NCBI GenBank assembly: GCA_026874595.1
Contig: CM049315.1
Coordinates: forward strand, 76,396,401 to 76,460,400
Length of the DNA: 64,000 nt
Direction: 5' to 3'
Origin: Sipunculus nudus
Taxonomy: Eukaryota; Annelida; Sipuncula; Golfingiida; Sipunculidae
Made by a program: the position numbers and the translations under genes. Of the stretch, positions 11,580 through 24,297 are shown piece after piece. The notes under the pieces are model-generated. The model saw only the letters and a list, made by a program, of their open reading frames with translations, was not told the origin of the DNA and searched no databases. How positions within the stretch are numbered: position 1 is the stretch's first letter; each line of letters opens with the position of its first letter.

Positions 11580-12920
11580 TTCCAAAGATAGACATATTAA
11601 AGTGAATTTGAGAGGATGCAGTTTTGAGCTCAGTTGATGGTAAGTCATCTGACCTAGAGCGATCGCAATTTGCCCGGCCGTTAACAGGGCACAAATCATA
11701 ACAGTTAGACCTAGAAACTTCTAACTGTACATCCAGGGAAGTTCTTAGCAAATCTTCTTGGAAAACTGAAATTAGGTCCTGGTGACATTCTTCGACCTAC
11801 TGGCCAAAAACATGATTTTGAGCATCCAGTCAGTCAGACGGGGCACAAATTGCATCCATCAGGCCCAGAATATTCTAAAATATATTCATGGAGGTCCTGT
11901 GCAAGTGTCTATTGAAACATGAAATAAGGTCACCATGACCTATATTCTGCGACCTATAGAAAAAGATGTCTTAAAAGCACCCTGAATGTCAGATGGGTAA
12001 AAAGCGTATCTGTTATGCTTAGAATCTTTTAACGCAACAGCCAGGGAGGTTTTGGGCAAAATTCCTTTGAAACTTGAAATTAGGTCATGTTGATCTACAT
12101 TCTGCGACCTATGGGCGAAAACACAATTTTGAGCACCCAGACAGCAACGGGGCACGAATTGTATCCTTTAGGCCTAGAATCTTCTAATGTGATTTTCTAG
12201 AATGTCCTGGGCAAAAGCCATGGAAACTTTGAATTAGGTCACTGTGACCTATATTCTGCAAGCTATAGGAAAAAGACGTCATTTGAGCACCCTGAAAGTC
12301 AAATGGGCACAAATCTACTATGGCTAGAACCTTCTAAAACAAACATCCAGGGAGGTTCTGGGTAAACTGCCTAGGAAAACTGAAATTAGATCATGGTGAC
12401 CTGTATTGTGCGAGCTTCAGAACCAAAAATTTGACAGACGAAACACAAATTATAATGGTTGGACTTAAAACCATCTTAATTAAATTCAAGGTCTTCAGCA
12501 AATCTCCTTCAGCACCTTAGATTAGCTCATGATTCCCTCAAGTCTGTGAGGTAAGAGCGAAAACCCCAATTTTGAATACAACACAACAACTTCGATTATT
12601 GTGAATATATTCTGTGCTTGCACCCTATTAGTTAGGCAGGCATACATGGTAAAAGTTCGACCTAGAAACCTTTAATTTAATTGAAAGACTGAGGGCTCTG
12701 TTAAATCTCCTGATAAATCCTAAATAATGTCAATGAGGCCTATATTCTGTCAGCATTTAGCACCAAATATGTTGAATGGACACAAATCATAGCAGCTGGA
12801 CAAAGAACTTAGCATCTAGGGGGTTCCTTGTAAAATCTTCTTGGAAACCCTATATAAGGTCGTTGTATCCTTATTTCTAAAGCCTAATTTTGCCTGATTT
12901 TGAGTACTCTCGTAGTCTTT
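11580..12920. repeat. Degenerate tandem array, unit about 150-160 bp
   Basis: Successive units share the phrase ATTCTGCGACCTAT (about 11787, 11943, 12106, 12251 and 12402, more diverged further right), followed by a block like TTTTGAGCACCC and GGGCACAAAT, then CCAGGGAGGTTCTGG and GAAATTAGGTCA. Open frames across it are periodic chance frames. No coding function is supported. Confidence 0.75.
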
Positions 12921-15480
12921 CTATCCATTGTTCAAGGTTTCTTTACAAATATTTTCCACCAGATCATAATAATAATAATTATAACAGGCATCACCTGTAT
13001 GTCCAATGCAGTTGAACGTCATGGCCCATTGACCACTTGTTAAACTTATTTCTAGATGTGAGACTAGCAATAAAACCAAATGGTAAAGGCTATTTTCGTT
13101 TTTTTCAGTCTTTCAACGGAAGACACCAAAATTATTGTGATCTATCACTTAATACAATTTTTACGCAGCTATCTATTGTACATCTGACGGATATCTCTGT
13201 GTATACATATATGTGATGTTTCAAAACCCATACGTGCATACGTTTCTATCTCTTCAAGGTCTTAGCTTTGAATTTTACACAGTTAATGCAAAGAATCGGA
13301 CAATTTGGTGCAAGCTACATACTGTAATTTGGAAACCTCGGATAAGATGCTTTACATTCAATAGAGATATAAAGCCGAGAAAGGGAACCGGTAACTACGC
13401 TAGCAAACCACTTTACCTATTATGCGCTCCCCCAGGCGACCATCACAGCAAACAGAGAGTGTCACCAAATCAGCTCCCCTGTTATAACAATCGCCGCCAA
13501 AAATTGCACTCTGGAGTTCATTAGTTCCAAAAATTACCAGCAAAATAACTGCTAAAACTGCTAAAAGATGCAATTTCCAGCTAGGTTGGCCAATATAAAG
13601 TGATGCAAGGGCAACCTTTGCTGAAAATGTTAGCTGTCAGATTTTAACAATGGAGAACATTGCCAGCAACCTGTTTCAGCAATATAAAATATAAACTGTC
13701 AAGACTTTGATAAAATTATGAGCTCTTAAACTTGGCTGAATCCATTTTTAAAGTCTTGTTTAAACTACACATGATGGAAAAGAATAAACGCGAGAATCGA
13801 ACGATTCATTATTTTAGAACCACCTAAGTAACGATTAGCTGCTAGGTTACTGGTAACGTTTAATTATTTTGTACCCAGTATCATACTAGGTCAATAAGCC
13901 ATTTTTATCGCTGATTGAATTTACCGAATGGGATGGACTTCACTTCCGCTGTCGAATAAAAAAAAACCAATAAGGACACTGGGCAGCTCTTTCCGAGTGG
14001 ATTGTCCTGCTATGCCTGACCAAAGATAATAAAATGACTGGAAAAGGTGTTCATAAGACAATACAGTGAAGAGTCCTATTGTGCTGCTAGTAACTGGAAT
14101 GTGGTTCTATGATACTTGCCATCATATCTGTTAAAAAATCTAAGGTACAAAGTATCTTAAGTTTTTTTTATAGATTCCTATTCACTGGGGACATATAACA
14201 GTCTGAACTGGAAGAGTTGACACGTTTTTGTATATAATGAGAAAATAAGACCTAGCTTATTGCAGAGATGTAGGAGCTACAATAACGTGGTGATGTTGAT
14301 GCTCCCGCGGCCATATAATCAATCCATAAATTACCTTTATGTTATAAGTATACTGATGTATATTGTTACAATTATTTATGTTTAAGCAATGGAGTGTTTA
14401 CATATTACATAGAATGATTGTCAATAATAAGGATACGGAAAGATTTCGATCTGCATCATGATGAATGTCCACTTAGATGGTTGGACATTCTATTAGTCTC
14501 TTTATTCTGATAGTTATGATAGCACATAAAAAAATAAGTATATAAATAAATAAATCACTATTACCTTCTGGCCAGAATAATCACTTGCTCACCGACGCCC
14601 ACGCATTTCTTTTCTCCCCTTTTTTTAGTTGAAGCACCTCCTGGATAATTATTTAAAATATTAGACAGCCGAAGATAATCAGTCATTTAGGATAATTATA
14701 AACGATAATTTTCTGTTTATTAAAATTATAATGTTTTAAATTCAACCCTTTATTATCATTGGGCTTTGAACTTAAGGAGATCTTTTCATTTACCAGGCAT
14801 GTTAAATATTCTTGAAATATATTGTGTCCGCCCCTCAATATTATGGCATCTGCCAAAGTTTTCTTCTAACACTATTTGCTTACTCGTGTATACCAGTTTA
14901 AACAAACTTGCATCAGTGGTTCATATATTAACATAGAGGATTTTCGTGCTTCAAAATAATGTTTCTTCTCTCACATTACTTCTCTTTGTTTATGAGTTGT
15001 TAAGAATGTGCTAGATTGCACCTGTGAATGCGCAGTGTTGGTGTGGTAATGAGGTAAATATATGGACTGTGTTTACCAACACAAAGAGCCATAACAATGT
15101 ACAAAACAGGTGAAGTGAGATAGTAAGTCGTGTGTGGGGATGGTTTTGCTGGATAACGTTTGAATTCAGCCAAAATAAACTATTAGTGTGAGTTAACACA
15201 TATATTATTGCAAATAATTATGTACCTTTAAAAATGATACCTACATCTATTCTATTATCCGAGTCAGCTTTAAGGTGGTGAGAAATGCTCTAGGTTGAGT
15301 TTAATAACCAAGTCCCGTCTTACTTGGAGGTCTCCGCCATGCGTTTCTTAATGTGGGGTACTTTGCAACCCATGTTTCCACGGGTCCATGTTGCCAAGTT
15401 TATCGATCCGTATGTTCACCAACAAGTGATTGCATTTGCTTACTTGGCCAATATTCCCAGGTTAAATAGGACATATTTGT
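12920..15480. other. No gene seen
   Basis: AT-rich DNA with isolated open frames of up to about 100 codons that lack splice context or recognisable motifs. A CTLD copy may once have lain here, because a promoter-like relic remains at 15780-15960, but no CTLD exon was found. Confidence 0.35.
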
Positions 15481-15489
15481 ATATTTGTG

Positions 15490-15690
15490 AATGTTCCTGT
15501 TCATTCTTTCTAGGTTCGGATCATGAGCCGGACCCACGCAAAAATCTTATCGATACTTCATTGGACCATTCCCGAGGTGCATTGAAATTTTCATGGGATT
15601 TCATTCATGACTGCAAGAGTTAATATAAACAAACACACATATGAAAGGGAATGAACGCATACATTCCTGCTTGAAGCAATGACAATATAG
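15490..15690 (-). repeat. Dispersed repeat family A, copy 1
   Basis: The minus strand reads GCAGGAATGTATGCGTTCAT, then GTGTGTTTG, an AACTC.TGCAGTCATGAA block, GGTCCAATGAAG, and a terminal GGGTCCGGCTCATGATCC block. The same ordered blocks occur at 44685, 60640 and 62805 (plus strand) and partially at 37245 (minus strand). No coding capacity. It resembles a SINE or the 3' end of an unidentified element. Confidence 0.6.
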
Positions 15691-15779
15691 TGATGACAGT
15701 GGAGATGAGGACGTGGGGTAATGATACAAAATGGTGGTGGTTGAGGGTAGAAATATTATTATTAAACTCTCACAAATCC

Positions 15780-15965
15780 GACTGCTAAATCGTATGTTAC
15801 TGAGATAATCAGCGGGCTTGTTTACCTAGTTATTTAAACTGGAACTATTAGTCTGTCGATCAGGAACACCGTTTAACATACTTACGGCAGGTGTCGCGAG
15901 TTATTATACTATCACCTAGCGCCACCTATCAACAGGCATGCACACTTCACGAGGATTGTCTTCAC
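15780..15965 (-). promoter_or_regulatory. Orphan copy of the CTLD upstream region
   Basis: It contains a recognisable ATCAGGAACACCG motif and the downstream TGCACACTTCACGAGGAT block found in the other cluster flanks. No leader exon or CTLD exon follows at the expected distance on the minus strand. It is read as the remnant of a deleted receptor copy. Confidence 0.4.
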
Positions 15966-16439
15966 GCCATAAGTGATGCAACGGCAATCAAGACAGCGTG
16001 AGCATGTGTGTTTTTTGCCATTGTTTCATGAATTATCATGTTATTCTTGCAGATCATCCAAAATATTCGAATGAAAATGCCAAAAAAAGAAGCAAAGAAA
16101 ATAAATGTGCATGCCGGAATGTTCGGCACAAACAACCACGCACACACATATATATTAACCCAACCTAGAATACTTTTATTTAACGTTTTCATAATAAAAA
16201 AAGATGACAATTCCTACAAAATTATAAAAATTGAATAATTAAATCCAGTTTCTAGGTTATCCTGTATATAAAAGCATATCGCAGGTATAGATCTGTTTCC
16301 TTCTACGACATGACGCAACGGAAAGACTGCGGACTCATCATTGATCCTGCGTAAAAAATAAATAGTTTAACGCTTAAATACGTTGTCAGTTTATACTGCA
16401 AATTACCATATACCATGTGAGTTGACAGAGTGTATTGTG

Positions 16440-16720
16440 TAGCCATGTGAAACCTTGATTTGTAATGAATAAATATGCATGAACTAGAGATGAGGTCAAG
16501 CAAAACAAAAACATGTCACAAACACTCCAGGATATTTACAGGCGGAAGATAACAAGTATACAAGCATTACTGTTTGATAGAGTTATCATATTGTATCAAC
16601 TTATCCATTTTTCAGGCATTTGAATGCCTTTACCTAATATTCAGTGTTAATCACAAACTCAATCCTAACAAAAGAAATTAATGTTCATGCTACTCAACAA
16701 TTAATCATAATTATCATATT
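16440..16720. repeat. Direct repeat, left copy (partner 17220-17495)
   Basis: About 280 bp repeated at an offset of roughly 780 bp and clearly related by eye. Shared strings include CCTTGATTTGTAATGAATAA, GAACTAGAGATGAGGTCAAG and ATATTTACAGGCGGA. It is noncoding, a local duplication. Confidence 0.8.
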
Positions 16721-17219
16721 GTAAACCATATACAAATGATATGGTTATCTAACCATATAACCATGTGAGTTGACTTTTCCTTTATTTTATATACTTTATC
16801 CATAACCCACATATACACATATGTATTACAGTGAAAATATAAAATAGCATGATATCTTTATTTGGGGGAAAGATTATCTGCTAGAATGATAGTGAATGTT
16901 TGAATATATTTAGATCAATCATTAAATCGTCATAGAGCTCAACTACACGAAAAGAATTTAACCAGAACAGGAAAATCGACAGGAGACGCAGAATAACAAA
17001 GCTGGCTCGCCTATTAAACTTACAATATATAATAATACAGACAGGCAGTATTTAAGTCTATATTAATCTATTGTCAAAAATGATACATGAACTTCAAGAA
17101 GGTTCGACTGCATCTGCGTGGGCTCTGTTTGTCATCACGTGTCCGATGTGTAACCTGATTAAGTACGAGTTGAAAATCTGAAAAACGTATGCTGTCGTGT
17201 GATTGAGAGTGAATTGAGT

Positions 17220-17495
17220 GACTATGTTAAACCTTGATTTGTAATGAATAAATATACATGAACTAGAGATGAGGTCAAGCAAAACAAAAACATGTAACAA
17301 ACACTCCAAGATATTTACAGGCGGATGATAACAAGTATACAAGCATTCCTTTTTGATAGTTATCATATTGTATCAAATTATCAATTTTTAAGGCATTTGA
17401 ATGCTTTTACCTAATATTCAGTGTTAACCACAAACTCAGTCCTAACAAAAGAAATTAATGTTCATGCTACCCAACAATTAACCATAATCATTACC
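17220..17495. repeat. Direct repeat, right copy (partner 16440-16720)
   Basis: Same block as the left copy, with a few substitutions and short indels. The copies are too diverged to be an assembly duplication. Confidence 0.8.
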
Positions 17496-17569
17496 CGAAC
17501 TTAAATGAATACTAATTATATAAACCCTCCAATACCATTTACTTACAGCTCCTGCTTTTATACTTAATT

Positions 17570-17695
17570 TTTTTTATCATTTGGTTTCGGATAAACGGTC
17601 ATTTTTTTTCGGTGGGCAAATTTAAATTTCGTATCAAAGATTTTTCGGATATGCGGTGTTCGGATAAACGACGATACTGTGTCATGAAAAAATCT
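17570..17695. mobile_element. Right-end fragment of the pogo/Tigger-like MITE
   Basis: It ends in GTTCGGATAAACGACGATAC, matching the right end of the complete element at 25336-25709, and the GCGGTGTTCGG block is the same. The left end was not located. Confidence 0.45.
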
Positions 17696-18467
17696 ACGAG
17701 TGGCTTATTCTGTTAAGGGAATTCCGAATTCCGAATAAGCTGCAGGCTTTACTTGTCCTTGCATATTTTCATCAGCAGTATGAGGTTTCAATACATATAT
17801 ATAAATGTGTGTGTGTGTGTCTTAACCTGTTAATCCATGAGCCCATGTACGCTGGTAAGTTGAATTTTTATGTAAAACGGACACAGCATATATCTCATAC
17901 TAATCTATATTATAATTGACGGTGGTCCCACTGGACTTTTGTCACAGAACTCCTCTGTGGTCCCGCCTCGAATATGTCCGTTTTCTGGTGTCGAACTAAC
18001 GTGAATGTTGCAAAGTGTATCCTAACGGGGACCTCCTCATTTTCCTTATATTTCCATAAATCTAGATATATCTAAAATTATTTTTCGAATAGGCTAGCTA
18101 TCGCAGATTCGATTGTTTATAAAAGCAGAAAGCTGTTTGTTACTCTGAATCAGGGCTTAGGCTCTCTTTATATTTACATTTTCTGACCCTCAAAGAGTCG
18201 GATATTACAAATTGGTCAGTTGTTGTTAGAGCATCAACACACAATTTGATTCTATTAATCAAATTTGTGGTAGGTAGGGTTTGAAATAAACTTATCTGAT
18301 GCTTATTGGTTTACAAATGTTGTGTTCGTAAGTTAAAGTTTTGCCAGTCTTCATTGTGCTAAAGCATCATCTGTACTGTGTTGTATGAAACTAAACTGGT
18401 CTCCAAGCTCAGTATAATAAACAAGTCGGAGGAGCTAGTGGTTAAAATAAACGTGTGATAATTTTAC

Positions 18468-18585
18468 CTTATATGGGGTCCTCCCGAAGTCTTCACCATG
18501 GCAACCAAAAAGGTTACCATAATTAGCGTGCTAGTTATAACAAACGCTGTCATTGCTACAGCTGCTATCGGCAGTTTATATTTCC
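18468..18585 (-). CDS. Transmembrane exon of CTLD copy 3
   Basis: The acceptor TTTTTACAG is followed by 118 nt encoding GKYKLP, a hydrophobic helix (IAAVAMTAFVI, IMVTFLVAMV) and KTSGGPHIR, with the donor in phase 2. Same length and phases as the copy-1 TM exon. The helix has no charged residue, so pairing with an adaptor through a TM charge is not suggested. The phase-2 exit implies a further exon downstream that I could not identify. Confidence 0.6.
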
Positions 18586-21559
18586 CTGTAAAAATATGTG
18601 AAATAACTGTTAAATATTGGTATTTACTGACAGATCCATATAAGAAGCATAACGTTAATCACATCCTGTAAGCTTTAATCATGAAGAGGAAACAGGAAAG
18701 GCTTTGAACAGAAAAGAAGTTCTTTAACTTGGTATGGGCTATACGTCTCCATGAATGGAAGTTATTGTATAAATTTTACCAAATATGAACATTAATCACC
18801 TTCATTGATTGATCTGTTATATATAAATTTGCCGCACATGTACATTGAACAAGGCATTCATAGCTTTTCCAGAACATATACTTTACCATCACGTGGTTGT
18901 GCTGGTGCTTCACCCGTTACGCCATCGGTACCTTTAAAATCCAAAGTATTGTTACGGAACCTAAAAGCGTGAAATGTCTAAGGGAATAAATAAAGAAGTC
19001 ACTGGTTTTTGTTAACAAATAATTATAATTAATTCTTAAAACAATCCTAACATTACGATACACTAAATCTATACATTTACACAGTATAACAACAGTACTT
19101 ATGAGTGATGTATATATTCTCCAGTGCTAGTAATAATACCTATAAAGTTTCGCTTGGGGAAAAGTAAGGCTATATCCGCACCAGCAAATCATCCGGATCG
19201 TGAATCGATTTATTCTGTCCGTACTAGGCCACTTATCCGAATCAGTTCGGTTTATTATAGTCCGCTTGAAAGGCGGTCTACAGTCGTCCGGTTTATTTTA
19301 ATCCGGTTTATTACAGTAAACCGGTTTTCAGTGCGTCCAGGCAATTCCGTTTTTAGTCCGAATGAGTCCAGTTTCAGCGAACGGCCTTGACCAAAACCCT
19401 TTATGCTGCCCAAGCATGCTTAGCACCAGGTAGTGCTCCGTTAGAGGCCTGAATCGGATTATGATCCCAGTGCGGTCAGCAAACTCAGGATGTGCTGAAT
19501 AAACCGGTTTCAGATTTCGTAAACGAAATACAGTGCGGACGCAAAGCGGACTACCTCGAGACTAAATTAAACCGGTTTAGTGTAATCCGGTTTAGATGTG
19601 AACCTAGTGTGTTTACGGCCAAAGTTTATGCGGAAAAATTTAGGAGTCATCTTCAAAAAATGATTATATATGTGATAAACCTGTAATTAAGAATGATATG
19701 GATAACAACACATTTATGCAAGATGTGATCTCTGAAGATACTGTTATACTTCTCCCTACCATTCTGACAGACATAGGCATGCTCCTCTTGACAGTCGGCT
19801 GGCTTCCACGTGCCGTCCCTAGTCATGATAGCACAATTCCTGTCAAATCCGCTGTCAGCTGAACCCCAGTTCTGGAAATTTAGCGGTTCATGCTCTAGAA
19901 AAAAAGTTTTAAATATGAGACTTGAGCGCCCTCAGTATAGATGCATCGTAGCAAGAAATTTTAGGAACATTAAGTGGTTGTGTGAGATATTTCTTATTTT
20001 CTGTGATATTTTTCCACAAAGGGACGCTTTCAAGTTCTTTGGGAAATGGATCGTATTGAATATTTCTGGTTACTTTTTTTATGAATAGGCATATGCAGAA
20101 AAAAACCCTAACGTGTCAACTCTAGAGTTTTGCTTAATTTAAAATAAGACCAAAAAAGATATTTGATATGTCATATTTGAAATGTTATATTTGTTGCATT
20201 TCTGTCCTCGAATGCGGATGACAGATCCTCGAGGGACCTGAGATACATAAGAAATGGCCTAAACATGGCACACGCACACATGAGAAATTATATTGTTCCA
20301 GTTACTGGTTGAAGAAAGAAACCAGAAAACAGGTATGACGAACCGTAAATGTTAACAGAGGTAGAATCCTTGAAAACCCATTTTTCCTTCCGGATGGGAA
20401 TCCATGTCTCCTCACATCTCGGCGTCCATGATAACAAAGAGGATCTGTTGACAGGACCCGCCATGGAATCTCCATGTGACGAACATAGGTCCTGAGCATG
20501 ATACCACCCTGATGTGTTACATTTGTGTATAACACATGTCCCATTACGGTCACCGCTACAATCTAAACGTGAAAGCAATATATAAACAACATTTCATTAC
20601 AACTGTTTTTTCAATTGATTTAACGCCACAAAGAGAGACATCGTTCGACTTCTGTTTTTTGCCAGTTTTGTTCTTTATTAGTTGCATGGATTTAAAACAT
20701 AATTCAAACCGGCTCGTGATAGGGAGAAATCTATATTGTATAAATATTGTGATGAGTATAGTAATACTTCCCTGTCTTACACGTTACTCCGATCCCTTCT
20801 GTGAAACAAGAGGCGGCATAAGAGATGTTTGTTGACTTCCGGTAATAAACACACTGGCGATTGTTTCCATCTCGATAAACTTCAAGATCTGTGTACGTGA
20901 ATTAAGTTATTTTATTAATGAAACGTGTTGTTATTTGTTCGATAATGTTGCTCTGTACATGTATCGGCATAGCACCACCGTCATTTGATCTACGGATGTG
21001 GAAATTGAATAATTAAACATATATTGATATATCAACGAGTTCCCTATTATTCACTACATTTATACACTGCATACGTCCTATGTTTCCTTTTGTTTTAACC
21101 GTTGCTTTGTGCAGCAAGGTTATCTGGGGTACACCACCTGGGCTGGTACAGATCAAAGAATCAGACCAATGAGATCGTGGTATCAATTCTGCATCCACCT
21201 CCAAATTGTAATCATACGACACCCGCGGTGGTTGGTCTGATTACATCGGTTCTGGCACAGGACCAAGAATTAGACCAACAAGAGCGGGTTTCACGGTGTA
21301 ATCAGATAATTTTGAGCGAGTGTCTCATGTTTAAGATTTAGAGCTGGATGCAGAATGTGATATCCCTTTCTCATTGGTCTGATTACAATTCTTTGCTCTG
21401 CGCCCACCCTGGTGGTGTAACCCAAAGATCGACTGCAGTGTATATAACCGCAGTGTGAGGAGTGTAATTTAGACTATGCGGTCGCCCTCCCCATTGGACA
21501 AAAAAGGGGTATAGGTAGGGAACCTTTTTTCATTAGGTTTGAACATATTTACACATTGT

Positions 21560-21625
<66 letters not shown>

Positions 21626-23274
21626 ATATATATACAGGAATATAACACAGTTTTTAATATGATCTTGTTTTGAAATATACCCTTCGTATTACTTTTTCAA
21701 AGAATACGCCAGCAGCTATATCACGGATAGCACAATGTTAATACATTTTTAATTGAAACAGATGCACTGTTTAAAGATATACGATGAATTTATATATTTC
21801 ACTGTCCACAACTGAGTTCGGGGATGGATTCAGTCTAAAATGTAGATTATGTGATATTAACCTTACCTGACACAGTCCCGTCAGGAGAGGTCCAGTTTGA
21901 TGTTTGCTTTCTGAACAGACCCAACCAGAGAGTACAGTAGGTACTTGTATTCACCAGGCGGTGATAGTGTTTTTGATCGTGGTCAGTCAGAATAATGGGT
22001 AGGTGCTTTCCTTGCATGGTACAGTTTTCTAAAGCAGTTTTGAATGTTGCCTTCAGTCCTACGGACAGTGCTGTGAAGGACCAGATTTGAATGTCTTTTA
22101 ATGTTATGCTGAATATTATTAATATATCATTAATCGAAAATCAAAAGAAAAAAATGTTGACGACATAATTATGCCGCGCGGAAACTGGTCTGAGTTAAGA
22201 AGTGTTAATGATCATTCCTTGCTAAGTGAATCAGACAGAAAAGGGTATTTTTGATTCAACACAAACCGTTTATTCCTCGGATGAAATTACAAATCGACTG
22301 CAGGTAAAACACATGATAAAAAGAAGTGAATGTAAGGAATAGCCTGTCATGTGGGATTGGTAAAACCTAACCAAGTGCATGCAGCTTTTTTGAGAAATTG
22401 CAACTTATGATTTGCTCAAGAATGATTAAGGCACACAAATCAAGTATGTTATTCGAAGAGAAATGTCTTAATAAGTTATTTCAACTCGAACATGTTATTT
22501 AGTTTCTGCTTTTATTCAGTATTAGAATACAACAACGGCTTCGTAAAGATGGGTCTAAAATCAATCGTATTCTATCAAGGAGAAATGTTTTCTTTTGTGT
22601 GAATATATACCAAGAATAGACCAAGTATAGAGATATAAAAAAAACTTAAAACAGCATCTTTTGATGAACTAGATAACTTGATTTTGCTATTTTTTGTTAT
22701 AACGGCAGGGGTAAGGCCAGATATGAGCCAGTGTGATGGTATGTTTTATCCAAAGAACAATACGATACACAAGGTATAACCATTTATATATAGGAAGTAA
22801 TACATGTAACATCAAAGGATCTTAAAGACGCTAACCATTAACCAAGTGATAATAAGAAACAAGAGGAGATCAGTTATACTTGCCTTCAAGCATGCTCGTG
22901 TCATAGAACACGTTTCAGTTTTATTTTCCCACCCAGTTATTTCACTTGGTGTAATCGTCTCAGTATGCCAATTTGTGTATTTGCATGGTTTCAAACATGT
23001 CCGAAGTCACCATGATCACTTAATATTTACATAATGTTAGCATGACCAGTCAAAGGGCCTATGCGATTACATGTGTATACACATAGAAATGTTCAGTTTT
23101 CCGAACGAAATATATATTGAGCTATTTAAAAATGAACGGATCTAATAAAGACACATATAAAGGACCAATTGCAGTGTACTCACCAATCCCACGGGTGACT
23201 GAAACGGCGAAAAATGCAGCCATAACTGTCCATTCCCTTACTCTCCGTGTCAGCCGCCTATGTATAAATCCCAT
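18468..23274 (-). CDS. CTLD receptor copy 3: leader, two CTLDs, TM exon; two donors damaged
   Basis: Exons: leader 23274-23184 (91 nt, identical layout to copies 1 and 2); CTLD1 N-half 22070-21867 (204 nt; ALENCTMQGKHLPII, LWLGLFRKQ, NWTSPDG); CTLD1 C-half from 20888 (CVYYRKSTNISYAASCF); CTLD2 N-half from 20562 (CNTSGWYHAQDLCSSHG, ETWIPIRKEKW); CTLD2 C-half 19894-19760 (135 nt; FQNWGSADSG, CAIMTRDGTWKPADC, HAYVC); TM exon 18585-18468. The exon-3 donor region differs from copy 2: the corresponding GT gives phase 2 (end 20768), whereas an upstream GTAAGA (end 20781) keeps phase 1 but drops the last cysteine. The exon-4 donor lost one base: GT after TCT gives phase 0 (end 20357), and a weak GTTCGT 13 bases further (end 20344) restores phase 1. 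The gene is either decaying or using shifted donors. No cytoplasmic exon was identified. Confidence 0.65.
19190..19640. repeat. Intronic cluster of AAACCGGTTT palindromes and CCGGTTTA half-sites
   Basis: The 10-bp palindrome AAACCGGTTT occurs at 19318-19327, 19501-19510 and 19569-19578, with extra TCCGGTTTA half-sites at 19287, 19301 and 19586. The block is richer in CG than its surroundings and lies in the intron between CTLD2 and the TM exon of copy 3. It may be ends of a DNA transposon. AACCGGTT is also the known Grainyhead-type site. Confidence 0.5.
21561..21640. repeat. (TA)n microsatellite
   Basis: Long TA tract with a short TGTG interruption, in the intron between CTLD1 halves of copy 3. 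Confidence 0.9.
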
Positions 23275-23374
23275 AATGTTTAGTCAGGTCGGGATAACAG
23301 ACCTAGCCGGGCTAATGTGGCAGTGTCGCCGTAGACAATACATAAGCCTTTTTTATATCCATAGAACTCAGAAT

Positions 23375-23790
23375 TAATTATCAGATAAGAGTGGTGTGGA
23401 AATTGATAAGGGAAAGTGGGGAGAGCAGTGTATGATAAAACAAAATGATTCTTGCCGAGGATGTAATAACCGAGCATTAACATCACTATCACGGATATAA
23501 ATGCTTAATCATATTTATCAGGGGTTTAGGTACGCTTTGGATAATAACAAGAGTTAATTTACCTTGTGATTTTAGCCGGATACCTCAGCCCGCCGACCAG
23601 GAACAGACTCGGTATAACACATATCAGATGCGTAGGTCTTTACTCCAGAGTTTACTGTCATATATTTTTCAAAAGAATGTGATGACTATAGCAAATATAA
23701 CGTAGGTCGGTTGTCCCAGAAGAGAGCCAGCAGGCTAATACAGCGCCATCTAACATCAGTGCGGCAAATAATACGATGATAATTTGTACT
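23375..23790 (-). promoter_or_regulatory. 5' flank of CTLD copy 3
   Basis: It contains GACCAGGAACAGACTCGG at 23595, about 320 bp before the ATG, and the ATCAGATAAGAG block near 23378 that also opens the other flanks. The leader just before the ATG shares the CCCGACCTGACTAAACATT block with copies 1 and 2. Confidence 0.5.
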
Positions 23791-24267
23791 CGATTCACAT
23801 GGTGGAGCAACCAAACCTCACGCGCCACTCTTCGGACAGTGGCGTATTAAATCCCTATATGATGTCAATGATATCTGATATGTAAAAGATATAAATGATG
23901 GACGGGGGATTTTAAATACAATTTTAATTCTACACTCTATTGCATATATGGATGAAAAACACTAAATTAAGTAGAGATATATCATTTGTGCATTTCTGTG
24001 TAGTATTTGGAGGTTATTTAGAATAGTATCCTTAGCAAATATACGATGAGCCTTTCAAGCAAATTATTTGAACTTAATTGTGCAAACCAGGTTTCATTCC
24101 ACCTCACATTTAACCTCATTAACGTATCGGTTATTTTCTATGAAACACCAATTGAATTTGATTTAATTCCATATTGTTCTCGTACATCACTAGACAATGA
24201 GTCTTTTCCCTACAAAGCTGTCCGAACAGGGGTGCCGTTTTCTGTCTCAAACAAACGGTGGTCATAT

Positions 24268-24297
24268 CATGGAGGTATAATTAATTATACCCCCATG
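24268..24297. repeat. Hairpin-forming palindrome, left member of a pair
   Basis: CATGGAGGTATAATT is followed directly by AATTATACCCCCATG, a near-perfect inverted repeat. A second copy with a short loop is at 24435-24475. Confidence 0.7.

Noticed and set aside
13213-13524. 103-codon plus-strand frame
   Set aside because: No domain, no splice context and low-complexity codon use. Treated as chance.
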